A stretch of DNA of 64,000 bases from Streptosporangium roseum DSM 43021 (GTDB lineage: Bacteria > Actinomycetota > Actinomycetes > Streptosporangiales > Streptosporangiaceae): contig NC_013595.1 in the NCBI RefSeq assembly GCF_000024865.1, positions 1,860,001 to 1,924,000 of the forward strand, in the 5' to 3' direction. Of the stretch, positions 1-7,225 are shown piece after piece. Each line of letters starts with the position of its first letter. Position 1 is the stretch's first letter. Position numbers and translations under genes: made by a program. The notes under the pieces were generated by a model, which did no database searches, was not told where the DNA came from, and was given only the letters and a program-made list of their open reading frames with translations.

Positions 1-1105
1 CCGTGACGACCAGGCCGATGAGCAGGCCGAGCACGATCGTCCGCGGCGCCAGCGCGGCCGTAGCGGACGGCAACGGCGCACCCACCGAGGTCAGTACGGC
101 CAGCGCACCCGCCCCCAGGCCGTAACCCAGCAGCAGGCCCAGCACCGACGACAGCAGACCGACCACCACCGACTCCAGCACGATGGAACCGAACACCTGC
201 CCGCGGGTCGCGCCGATACAGCGCAGCAACGCCATCTCCCGCGTCCGCTGGGCGACCAGAATGTTGAAGGTGTTGTAGATGACCAGCGCGGCCACGAACA
301 TCGCCACCAGGCCGAACATCAGCAGACCCATCGTGATCATCTGGGTGTCGGCGCCGTTCTGCCTGGCCAGGGCGTCGGCATAGTCCTTGCCGGTCTTGAC
401 CTGATAATCCGGACCCAGCGCCGCGGCGATCGAATCGCGCACCGCATCCTGCGTGACGCCCTCGGCCGCGGCGACGTCGATCTCCCGGAAACCCTTCTCC
501 CCCGTCATCGACCGGGCCGTACCCGTGGTGAAACCGACCGCGCCGGTAAAGCCGAGCTCCTGATTGAGACCCACATCGAACAGGCCCACCAGCGTGAACT
601 CGTGCTTGACCTCCTTGGAGTCCAGCACCGTGATCGTCTCACCCACCGTGAAACCACGGGTCCTGGCGGTGTTCTCGTCGAGCACGGCCTCCGCCGGAGT
701 CCTCGGGGCGGAACCACTGGTGATCAGGGTGCGGTTCAGCGAGCCCTCCGCGATGGAGACACCCGCCGTGGGATAGTCACCCGCGACCTTGCCGTCCTTG
801 CCCATCAGCGCCGAAGTCCCCTGCACGAGCCCCTGGGCGTCGGCGACCCCGCCGACCGCGCGGACCTTCTCCAGCACGGCGTCCGGAACGAGCGGCTCCT
901 CACGGGACCGCTCACCCGGCGCCGGCGTCACGGCGGCATCGATCCTGTCGGCCGCCGCGGAGAACTTCTGGGTGAAACCCGCGTCGATGGTGTCGGTGAG
1001 CACGAACGTGCCCGCGATGAAACCCACCCCCAGCGCGATCGCCAGCGAGGTGAGCAGCAGACGCAGCTTGTGCGCCCGCAACCCGGCCAGAGTCGTCTTC
1101 AGCAA
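1..1105 (-). CDS. MacB/FtsX-type ABC transporter permease (3' end cut by window edge)
   Basis: Integral membrane permease of the FtsX/MacB class, which works with a dedicated ATPase to export or extract envelope substrates. About 368 N-terminal residues are visible. A TTG start one base after the ATPase stop codon is preceded by GGAGG inside the end of the ATPase gene, so the two are translationally coupled. The protein opens with LLKTTLAGLRAHKLR and a first membrane segment ending GTFVLTDT. A MacB-like extracellular domain follows (about residues 45-250). Then comes an FtsX segment with NTFNILVAQRTREMALLRCIG, the usual signature after the second helix. The remaining helices lie outside the window. 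The substrate is unknown. The adjacent two-component system may control it. Confidence 0.88.
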   Translation of the reverse strand, partial: MLKTTLAGLRAHKLRLLLTSLAIALGVGFIAGTFVLTDTIDAGFTQKFSAAADRIDAAVTPAPGERSREEPLVPDAVLEKVRAVGGVADAQGLVQGTSALMGKDGKVAGDYPTAGVSIAEGSLNRTLITSGSAPRTPAEAVLDENTARTRGFTVGETITVLDSKEVKHEFTLVGLFDVGLNQELGFTGAVGFTTGTARSMTGEKGFREIDVAAAEGVTQDAVRDSIAAALGPDYQVKTGKDYADALARQNGADTQMITMGLLMFGLVAMFVAALVIYNTFNILVAQRTREMALLRCIGATRGQVFGSIVLESVVVGLLSSVLGLLLGYGLGAGALAVLTSVGAPLPSATAALAPRTIVLGLLIGLVVT

Positions 1106-1106
1106 C

Positions 1107-1877
1107 TCAGGCCTCCAGCTTCATCAGCGTGTCGAGCACGGTCTGCGGCGTCGGCCTGACCAGCTCGCTGACCAGCAGACCGTCACGGAGAAAGACCACC
1201 CGATCGGCATAGGAGGCCGCGACCGGGTCATGGGTGACCATCACGATCGTCTGACCCAGTTCATGCACCGACGTGCGCAGGAACGACAGCACCTCGGCAC
1301 CGCTACGCGAGTCCAGATTGCCGGTCGGCTCGTCGGCGAAGATCACCTGCGGCTTGCTGATCAGAGCACGGGCCACCGCCACCCGCTGCTGCTGCCCGCC
1401 CGACAGCTCAGCCGGCTTGTGACCCAGCCGGTCACGCAGACCCACCGTCTCCACGACCCGATCGAACAGATCCCGATCGGCCTGACGCCCCGCGATCTCC
1501 AGCGGCAGCCGGATGTTCTGCTCCGCGGTCAACGTCGGCAGCAGGTTGAACGCCTGGAAGATGAAACCGATCCGCTCACGACGCAGCAGGGTGAGCTGCT
1601 TGTCGTTGAGCCCGGTGAGCTCCACGTCACCGATGTGGACCTGCCCCCCGCTGACCGTGTCCAGCCCCGCCAGACAGTGCATCAGCGTGGACTTACCCGA
1701 CCCGGAAGGACCCATGATCGCGGTGAAGGCGCCCGTCGCGAAAGAGATGTCCACCCCCCGGAGGGCGTGCACGGCCGCATCCCCCTGGCCGTACACCTTC
1801 GTCAGGCCCCTGGCTACCACGGCGGCCGCCGCGTCCCCCCGCGCGTTCCACGCGCCGACCTCTCCGGTGATGGTCAC
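1107..1877 (-). CDS. MacB/LolD-type ABC transporter ATP-binding protein
   Basis: Cytoplasmic ATPase partner of the FtsX-like permease, 256 aa from the chosen start. Walker A GPSGSGKST lies at about residues 56-64. The signature LSGGQQQR and Walker B VIFADEPTGNLD follow, the latter with the NLDS extension typical of MacB/LolD ATPases. I chose GTG at 1877 because GAGGAGA lies 7-8 bases upstream. The reading frame stays open further 5', but those extra 37 codons resemble nothing in the family. It ends one base before the permease start. Confidence in family is high. The exported substrate cannot be read from the sequence. Confidence 0.93.
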   Translation of the reverse strand: MTITGEVGAWNARGDAAAAVVARGLTKVYGQGDAAVHALRGVDISFATGAFTAIMGPSGSGKSTLMHCLAGLDTVSGGQVHIGDVELTGLNDKQLTLLRRERIGFIFQAFNLLPTLTAEQNIRLPLEIAGRQADRDLFDRVVETVGLRDRLGHKPAELSGGQQQRVAVARALISKPQVIFADEPTGNLDSRSGAEVLSFLRTSVHELGQTIVMVTHDPVAASYADRVVFLRDGLLVSELVRPTPQTVLDTLMKLEA

Positions 1878-2062
1878 GTCAACTCTCCTCGGCAACATGT
1901 GCGTAATGACGAGACAAACGCTATTGCCGGAGAAAGCGCAGGCCATCGGCCTCCAGGACGGACTCCCCGTCCACCGCAGGACCCCCACCGAGGGATCACT
2001 GCCACCTCCGGGGTAGCCCCGCCTCAGCCATTCGGCCGAGACACACCCCCCGCACCGCCCCG

Positions 2063-2728
2063 CTAACCCGCCGAATGAGGGGTCACAAGCCCCGACTCAT
2101 AGGCGTACACCACCACCTGAGCCCGATCCCGCAGGCCCAGCTTGGCCAGAACCCGGCCCAGATGCGTCTTGACCGTCGCCTCCGCCAGATCCAGCCGATC
2201 AGCGATCTCCATATTCGACAACCCCCGGGCCACCAGCACGAGCACCTCCCGCTCCCGCGCCGTCAACCCCCCGAGCGCCGCCTGCTCCACCACACCCGGA
2301 GACGGCAGATGCACGGCGAAACGCTCCAGCAGCCGCCGCGTCGTACTCGGCGCGACCACCGCATCCCCACTGTGCACCGAATGGATCGCACTGATCAGAT
2401 CCGAAGGCGGCACATCCTTCAACAGAAACCCCGACGCACCCGCCTTCAACGCCGCGAACGCGTAATCGTCCAGATCGAACGTGGTCAGGATCAGCACCCG
2501 AGGCCGCTCACCCGCCGCACAGATCAACCGCGTCGCCTCCACCCCGTCCATGACCGGCATCCGCACATCCATCAGCACCACATCGACCTCGGCCGACCGC
2601 GCGGCCTCGACCGCCGCGGCCCCGTCGCCCGCCTCCGCGACCACCCTGATGTCCGGCTGCGCCCCGAGCACCATACGGAACCCGGCCCGCAGCAACGCCT
2701 GATCATCGACCAGCATGACCCGGATCAC
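2063..2728 (-). CDS. LuxR/NarL-family response regulator
   Basis: DNA-binding response regulator of 221 aa. The receiver domain starts at IRVMLVDDQ, with acidic residues D8 and D9, phosphoacceptor D54 in VLMDVRMP, and the conserved lysine in LLKDVPP. The C-terminal helix-turn-helix reads LTAREREVLVLVARGLSNMEIADRL, a textbook LuxR/NarL motif. The GTG at 2728 gives the usual family length; the frame is open about 38 codons further upstream without homology. The histidine kinase gene ends 85 bases upstream on the same strand. The ABC exporter lies downstream and is a plausible target, which is inference only. Confidence 0.92.
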   Translation of the reverse strand: MIRVMLVDDQALLRAGFRMVLGAQPDIRVVAEAGDGAAAVEAARSAEVDVVLMDVRMPVMDGVEATRLICAAGERPRVLILTTFDLDDYAFAALKAGASGFLLKDVPPSDLISAIHSVHSGDAVVAPSTTRRLLERFAVHLPSPGVVEQAALGGLTAREREVLVLVARGLSNMEIADRLDLAEATVKTHLGRVLAKLGLRDRAQVVVYAYESGLVTPHSAG

Positions 2729-2813
2729 CGGCCGCTCACCGCTCCCCGCACACCCCGCGAACGGCCCCCGCCCACCACCCGACGACCCCGCCCACCACAC
2801 CGGACCCGCTCCA

Positions 2814-4013
2814 TCACGCGGCCCGGCTCCGCCCGGTCTCACCGATCGGCAACCGCGCGGTCACCTGAAACCCACCACCCAACCGAGGCCTGGCCTCGAT
2901 GCTCCCACCGAACATCGCGGCACGCTCCCGCATGCCGACCAGCCCATGCCCGCCCGGACGCCCCGCAGCGGCCCCACCACGACCGTCATCGGTCACCCGC
3001 AAAAGCAGCTCACGCACGCCGTACTCCATCTCGACCGTGGCACTGGCATCCGGACCACCATGCTTGAGGGTATTGGTGAGCGCCTCCTGAACGATCCGGT
3101 ACACCGTCAACTGCTCACCCTCCGGCAGCTCCTGCGGAACCCCGACGACCCGCAGCTCGACCGGCAACCCCGAAGAACGCACCTGCGCCACCAACTCGTC
3201 CAACTGCGACAGACTCGGCTGCGGGGCATACTCCTCGACGGCGACACCGTCCGTCCGCAGCACCCCCACCATCCTGCGCATCTCGGCCAGCGCCTGCCGC
3301 CCCGTCTCAGCGATGGCCCGCATGGCCACACGGGCCTGCTCGGGATCACTGTCGATCGCGTAACCCGCCCCATCGGCCTGAACAATGATCACACTCACGT
3401 TGTGCGCGACCACATCGTGCAACTCACGGGCGATCCTGGCCCGCTCCGCCGCCGCCGCCAGCCGCGCCTGCTGATCCCGCTCATGCTCGGCCCGCTCGGC
3501 CCGCTCCTCCAGACTCTCCAGATAGCGACGGCGCGTGTTGGCGTAGATCCCCGCGATCCATATCGCGACCACGAACACCGACGCACTGGCGAAAGTCCCC
3601 GGATCAGGATTCGTCGTTATCTGACCGAACGAGAGAGCCAACCCCAGCTCGGCCACCAGACCCGCCGCCACGGCCCAGCGCAACGGCCGGAGCGACGCCA
3701 CCGCGTACATCGCGATGAGCACGGCCACGTTGAACGGCAACGGATCCACACCGGCGAGCCACTGGCCGAAACTCGCCACCGAGACGATCGCGAACACCGT
3801 CAGCGGCCGGCTCCGCCGCCAGAACAGCGGCCCCACCAGCACCAGACCCAGCACCAGATAGACCCACGGATCCAGCAGCCCGCTCTGATACCCCTCCGAG
3901 CTAAAAGCGATCATGAAAAGAGTGCCCAGAGAGGCCAGCATGAACGGCGCCAGCCACAGGGCGTCCACGACACCGGGATGGCGCCGGCTCCGGGCGCGCA
4001 ATCTGCCGAACAC
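2814..4013 (-). CDS. NarL-type sensor histidine kinase (HisKA_3)
   Basis: Membrane sensor kinase of 399 aa. The first ~160 residues form several hydrophobic helices with no extracellular sensor domain, so a signal within or at the membrane is likely. A linker rich in Glu/Arg/Ala (about 165-192) leads into the dimerisation/phosphoacceptor helix ARELHDVVAHNVS with phospho-accepting H199. The HATPase_c domain follows (IVQEALTNTLKHG N-box; DDGRGG and GGHGLVGMRERA G-boxes). This is the DesK/NarX-like class that pairs with LuxR-type regulators such as the one downstream. Confidence 0.93.
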   Translation of the reverse strand: MFGRLRARSRRHPGVVDALWLAPFMLASLGTLFMIAFSSEGYQSGLLDPWVYLVLGLVLVGPLFWRRSRPLTVFAIVSVASFGQWLAGVDPLPFNVAVLIAMYAVASLRPLRWAVAAGLVAELGLALSFGQITTNPDPGTFASASVFVVAIWIAGIYANTRRRYLESLEERAERAEHERDQQARLAAAAERARIARELHDVVAHNVSVIIVQADGAGYAIDSDPEQARVAMRAIAETGRQALAEMRRMVGVLRTDGVAVEEYAPQPSLSQLDELVAQVRSSGLPVELRVVGVPQELPEGEQLTVYRIVQEALTNTLKHGGPDASATVEMEYGVRELLLRVTDDGRGGAAAGRPGGHGLVGMRERAAMFGGSIEARPRLGGGFQVTARLPIGETGRSRAA

Positions 4014-4556
4014 ACCACCACAATACGTATCCGCAGATCAATGCCCTTCCCCCTCAAGGGGGAGTCCCGCCTACGACCCAGGTCGCACATCGCACATGGC
4101 TTACGTGTTCTTTACCCCTCATTGGGCATCATGGTTTCCGGGAGCACCCTCCGGGGTGAGTAAAGGGAGAATGTTTGTGATGGCGGATCACAATCACGCC
4201 GGGTCGCGCGGTGAAGAGGATGCACCGCGCGACCCGACGGTCCGTCACCGCCACGGCCGACCGTCCGTCACCGCCACGGGCTGACCGTCCACCTCCGGCC
4301 GACCGTCCGTCACCGCCACGGCCGACCGTCCGTCACCGCCACGGGCTGACCGTCCACCTCCGGCCGACCGACCGTCACTGTGACGGGCTGACCGTCCGCC
4401 ACCGCCACCGGCTGACCGCTCCACACCGCTGAGCCGGCCGAAGGACCACCCGGCTCCAGCCGCAGCCCCAGCACTCCCCGCAGCCCCCCAGACCTGGCCG
4501 AATGCCGGATTTAATCCGATGGCGCCCCTTCCTCGGCCTCTGGCACAGTTCCTCCG
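4014..4556. other. Intergenic spacer without a convincing gene
   Basis: This gap of about 540 bp lies between the divergent kinase and methyltransferase genes. It holds an A/T-richer stretch near 4020-4150 that probably contains the kinase promoter. A very small frame begins at ATG 4171 or 4180 (MADHNHAGSRGEEDAP...) and runs straight into the tandem repeats. It has a fair purine-rich upstream stretch but no family resemblance, so I do not call it a gene. The tandem array is listed separately. Confidence 0.5.
4238..4412. repeat. Tandem repeat, 65-bp higher-order unit
   Basis: Two near-perfect 65-bp units run from about 4238 to 4367, and a degenerate third copy continues to about 4412. Each 65-bp unit is built from a 23-mer, a 24-mer and an 18-mer sharing the core TCCGTCACCGCCACGG. 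The array lies in the spacer upstream of the methyltransferase. No spacers of unrelated sequence separate the units, so it is a minisatellite and not a CRISPR. Confidence 0.75.
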
Positions 4557-5300
4557 ATGGAACGCCAGTTAATCAGTCACATCGCCCACTACGATCACCC
4601 GATCGCCGCCCCGGTGAGCGAGCAAAACCTGGAGCGCCTGCTCACCCGCGCCAAACTCGCCCCCGGAGCACGCATCCTCGACCTCGGCTGCGGAGAGGCG
4701 CCCTGGGTGCTGCGGGCACTGGAACTCCACCCCGAAGCAGTCGCCGACGGGGTCGACATCTCCGAGCACGCGCTGACCGCCGCCCAGAAAGCCGCCGACC
4801 AGCGCGGGCTGTCCGACCGGCTCGGCCTCCACCACGTCCCGGCCGCCGACTTCACCGGCACCGAACCCTACGACCTCGTCCTCTGCGTAGGCTCCACCCA
4901 CGCCTTCGACGGGCTCACCGCGACCATGCAGGACATACGCCGCCACCTGCGACCCGGAGGACTCGCACTGGTGGGAGAGGGCTTCTGGGAGACACCCCCC
5001 ACCCCGGAGGCACTGACCAAGCTCGGCGCGAACCTCGACGACTACGGCGACCTCTCCGCGACCGTTGCCCAGGCCGAGGACGCCGGATACGCCACCGTCT
5101 ACGGCCACACCAGCGACCTCGCCGAATGGCACGAATACGAATGGTCCTGGATCGGCACCCTCACCAACTGGGCCCTCGACCACCCCGGCCCCGACGGCGA
5201 CGCCGCCCTCGCCGCAGCCCGCGACCACCGCGACATGTGGCTCAACGGCTACCGCGACATCCTCGGCTTCGTCACCCTCCTGCTGCGCCGCACCGACTGA
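4557..5300 (+). CDS. SAM-dependent methyltransferase (class I)
   Basis: Soluble 247-aa methyltransferase. The SAM-binding motif I is ILDLGCGEAPWVLRAL (about residues 40-55). The acidic end of strand beta-2 is DGVDISEHAL. Motif IV-like LVLCVGSTHAF and motif VI-like HLRPGGLALVGEGFW follow. The C-terminal part is tryptophan-rich (EWHEYEWSWIGTLTNWAL) and probably forms the substrate pocket. The target cannot be told from sequence. The gene stands alone, with the kinase divergent on one side and a convergent tRNA/HNH cassette on the other. Confidence 0.88.
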   Translation: MERQLISHIAHYDHPIAAPVSEQNLERLLTRAKLAPGARILDLGCGEAPWVLRALELHPEAVADGVDISEHALTAAQKAADQRGLSDRLGLHHVPAADFTGTEPYDLVLCVGSTHAFDGLTATMQDIRRHLRPGGLALVGEGFWETPPTPEALTKLGANLDDYGDLSATVAQAEDAGYATVYGHTSDLAEWHEYEWSWIGTLTNWALDHPGPDGDAALAAARDHRDMWLNGYRDILGFVTLLLRRTD

Positions 5301-5506
5301 GCCAGATCCCGTGACCGGTCGGCGGCGTCGCGCTCACCACCGCCGCAGCCGACCGGCCCCACCAGTTGATTTGTTTCATGTACTGCCGTAAATCCCGGGT
5401 GACCTTACTTCTTGGCGCCGCCATGCTTTTTTAAAGCGTCTCTCGGGTCGGCTGGGAAATGAAATTAACTGGCGATCTGATTAATGGATAATCATTTTCT
5501 GTTCTG

Positions 5507-5579
5507 TAGGGCCGTCGGGATTCGAACCCGAACTGGCGCGGACCTAAACCGCGTGTCTCTGCCTTTGGACTACGGCCCC
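5507..5579 (-). tRNA. Short-variable-arm tRNA with anticodon UAG (leucine CUA codon)
   Basis: On the minus strand the sequence folds as a tRNA. The acceptor is GGGGCCG pairing with CGGCCCT (G1-U72 wobble). The anticodon stem is CGCGG/CCGCG around loop TTTAGGT (anticodon TAG). The T-arm is TCGGG-TTCGAAT-CCCGA and the discriminator is A73. The D-arm GTC/GAC is weak, with a mismatch at 13-22. The variable region is only CCAGT (5 nt), whereas bacterial tRNA-Leu is a class II tRNA with a long variable arm. CCA is not encoded. The 5' end overlaps the last 10 bases of the HNH gene. Whether LeuRS or another synthetase charges it is unknown. Confidence 0.82.
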
Positions 5580-6040
5580 TTGCTTTTTCCTGCGAAACTT
5601 TCTGTCTGTGAATGGCAATTTGGACAGAGAAATCGCAGGTTTTCTTTTCTGTTGTCAAGCCAATTGCCGCTGATGTGGTCGACGTGTAGCGTCAGTGGCC
5701 GACCTTGCCAGACTGCCTCGATCTTACAGTCCGCGCAGCGATGTGGCATCCCGGTTGCGATCAGGCTCCTTCTGAGCTGCCTGGGGTTGGGGCGGGGGCT
5801 GCCATCCGGTAGGACGACGAGAACCTGTTCGGGGCGGAGGCGCCTGGGTGAGGGCTGTCCTCGGTGGTGTGACTGCCCCAAGAAGTGTGAGGTATCGATT
5901 CCGAAGTGCTTCAGGCGGCGACTGATGTGGGCGTGGGAGCCGCCGGTCCATTTCACGCCGAGGTGGCGGAGGACGTCGGCGATGCTCAGAGAGTTGGCTG
6001 CCGCCTCGGCCAATATTTCGGGGGTGTACTTGGTTGGCAT
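5570..6040 (-). CDS. HNH endonuclease whose stop codon lies inside the tRNA gene
   Basis: Protein of 156 aa. The N-terminal half (about 1-60, SIADVLRHLGVKWTGGSHAHIS) looks like a DNA-binding helix-turn-helix region. The C-terminal half is a zinc-bearing HNH nuclease with CADC (C102, C105), catalytic LHVDH (H119, H122), N130 and N134, and CPNCH. The TAG stop codon equals tRNA nucleotides 8-10, so nuclease and tRNA must share a transcript or overlap promoters. Leu77 and Leu118 are both encoded by CTA, a rare codon in this GC-rich DNA and the one matching the linked tRNA. Local GC is lower than in neighbours, suggesting transfer. A mobile cassette is the likely nature. Confidence 0.85.
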   Translation of the reverse strand: MPTKYTPEILAEAAANSLSIADVLRHLGVKWTGGSHAHISRRLKHFGIDTSHFLGQSHHRGQPSPRRLRPEQVLVVLPDGSPRPNPRQLRRSLIATGMPHRCADCKIEAVWQGRPLTLHVDHISGNWLDNRKENLRFLCPNCHSQTESFAGKSKGP

Positions 6041-6114
6041 GCCCCAAGGATAAGTAATGGGACTGACAATTCCTGGGGCATGCGCGGGTCGTGCTAAATG
6101 GTGAAAAAAGGCAT

Positions 6115-6579
6115 TTAATCGAGGCCGAGTTCGCGGCGGAGGCGGGCCACGTGGCCGGTCGCCTTCACGTTGTAGAGGGCCTTTTCGATTTTGCCGTCGG
6201 CGTCGATGACGAAGGTGGAGCGGATGACCCCGACGGTGGTCTTGCCGTACATCGTCTTCTCGCCGTGGGCGCCGTAGGCCTTGTGGACCTCCAGGCCGGG
6301 GTCCGACAGCAGGGGGAAGGTCAGGGCGTCGTGCTCGACGAACTTGGCGAGCTTGGCCGGGGTGTCCTTCGACACGCCGAGGACCACGAAGCCCGCGGAG
6401 GTCAGGGAGGCGAGGCTGTCGCGGAAGTCACAGGCCTGCTTGGTGCACCCGGGGGTCATCGCGGCGGGGTAGAAGTAGAGGATGACCCGCTTGCCACGGT
6501 AGGCGTCGAGGGACACGGTCGTGCCGTCGGCGGCGGGAAGTGTGACGTCCGGGGCGGCGTCGCCCGGTTCGAGTTTCAT
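6115..6579 (-). CDS. bcp: Thioredoxin-dependent thiol peroxidase (Bcp/PrxQ peroxiredoxin)
   Basis: Cytoplasmic peroxiredoxin of 154 aa that reduces hydrogen peroxide and organic hydroperoxides using thioredoxin. The active-site motif YPAAMTPGCTKQAC places the peroxidatic Cys at C45. The resolving Cys C50 is five residues later, the spacing that marks the PrxQ/Bcp group. The length and the opening MKLEPGDAAPDVTLPAADG match the family. The gene is divergent from the DUF3618 gene and lies 74 bases upstream of the HNH gene on the same strand. Confidence 0.95.
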   Translation of the reverse strand: MKLEPGDAAPDVTLPAADGTTVSLDAYRGKRVILYFYPAAMTPGCTKQACDFRDSLASLTSAGFVVLGVSKDTPAKLAKFVEHDALTFPLLSDPGLEVHKAYGAHGEKTMYGKTTVGVIRSTFVIDADGKIEKALYNVKATGHVARLRRELGLD

Positions 6580-6690
6580 TCGGCTCCTCCGAGGAATTGT
6601 TCCCAGGTCAACTTACCGGCCTGCCCGAAGTGTCGTGGGAGGGCCGGACCTGACAGACTGATCAATGTCAAGGGCGATGAGAGGAGAGCC

Positions 6691-7029
6691 ATGGCGGACA
6701 CCGATCCCGCGGAGTTGGAACGGCGGATCGAGCGGACCCGTGCGGAGTTGGCCCAGACGGTTGACGCCATCGCCGATCGGGTGAGCCCGAAGAAGGTCGC
6801 GAGGCGGACCGTCAGCAAGGCGGAGTTGAGTGCGAAGCAGTTCCTGGTCTCGGTGGGAGACAGGGTCGGCGAGGTGGTGGGGGGTGCGCCGCGGCCCGTC
6901 AGGCTGGGGGACGAGCCCGATGATCTGTGGGCGGACGAGCAGCCGGACCTGGCGCCGGTCCTGATCGGCGTGGGCGTGGTGCTGGCGGTCAGCGCGATGG
7001 TCATGTTGTGGCGGCGCCGGCGCCGTTGA
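6691..7029 (+). CDS. DUF3618 family protein with C-terminal membrane anchor
   Basis: Small protein of 112 aa. Residues 1-45 (MADTDPAELERRIERTRAELAQ and on to DRVSPKKVARR) match DUF3618, a helical motif found in actinobacterial envelope/stress proteins. A linker follows. One membrane helix near the C-terminus (VLIGVGVVLAVSAMVMLW) ends in RRRRR. GAGGAGAG sits just before the ATG at 6691, which decides the start. Its function is not established. It is divergent from bcp, a common neighbour arrangement in actinobacteria. Confidence 0.85.
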   Translation: MADTDPAELERRIERTRAELAQTVDAIADRVSPKKVARRTVSKAELSAKQFLVSVGDRVGEVVGGAPRPVRLGDEPDDLWADEQPDLAPVLIGVGVVLAVSAMVMLWRRRRR

Positions 7030-7081
7030 TCCCGGGGGTGTCCGCCGGTGCCGGGCCGGCACCGGCGGCCCGGCGGCGGGC

Positions 7082-7211
7082 GTGTCCGCCCGTGTCAGGG
7101 TGCCCGTCCGTGTTCAGGGTGTCCGCTCGTGTCAGGGTGCCCGTCCGTGTTCAGGGTGCCCGTCCGTGTTCAGGGTGTCCGCTCGTGTCAGGGTGCCCGT
7201 TCGTGATCAGG
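7082..7211. repeat. Tandem repeat of seven 18/19-bp units
   Basis: Seven head-to-tail units of two alternating types run without spacers: an 18-mer like GTGTCCGCTCGTGTCAGG and a 19-mer like GTGCCCGTCCGTGTTCAGG. The order is 18-19-18-19-19-18-19. The array fills the gap between two convergently transcribed genes. It could slow or terminate transcription, but no such role can be shown. Confidence 0.85.
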
Positions 7212-7225
7212 CTGCTCGACTGTGT

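Noticed and set aside
4171..4284. Short plus-strand gene beginning MADHNHAG
   Set aside because: It runs into the tandem array after about 17 residues and shows no family resemblance; the fair ribosome site alone is not enough.
4238..4412. CRISPR array
   Set aside because: Units are contiguous with no unique spacers and unequal lengths; this is a composite tandem repeat. The same reasoning rejects CRISPR for 7082-7211 and 14577-14685.
5507..5579. Amber-suppressor or pyrrolysine-type tRNA
   Set aside because: The anticodon read 5' to 3' is UAG, which pairs with CUA. A suppressor of UAG codons would need anticodon CUA.
5570..6040. HNH protein as an intron- or intein-encoded homing endonuclease
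   Set aside because: The tRNA beside it is continuous, with no intron, and there is no group I intron core or intein splice motif in the flanks.
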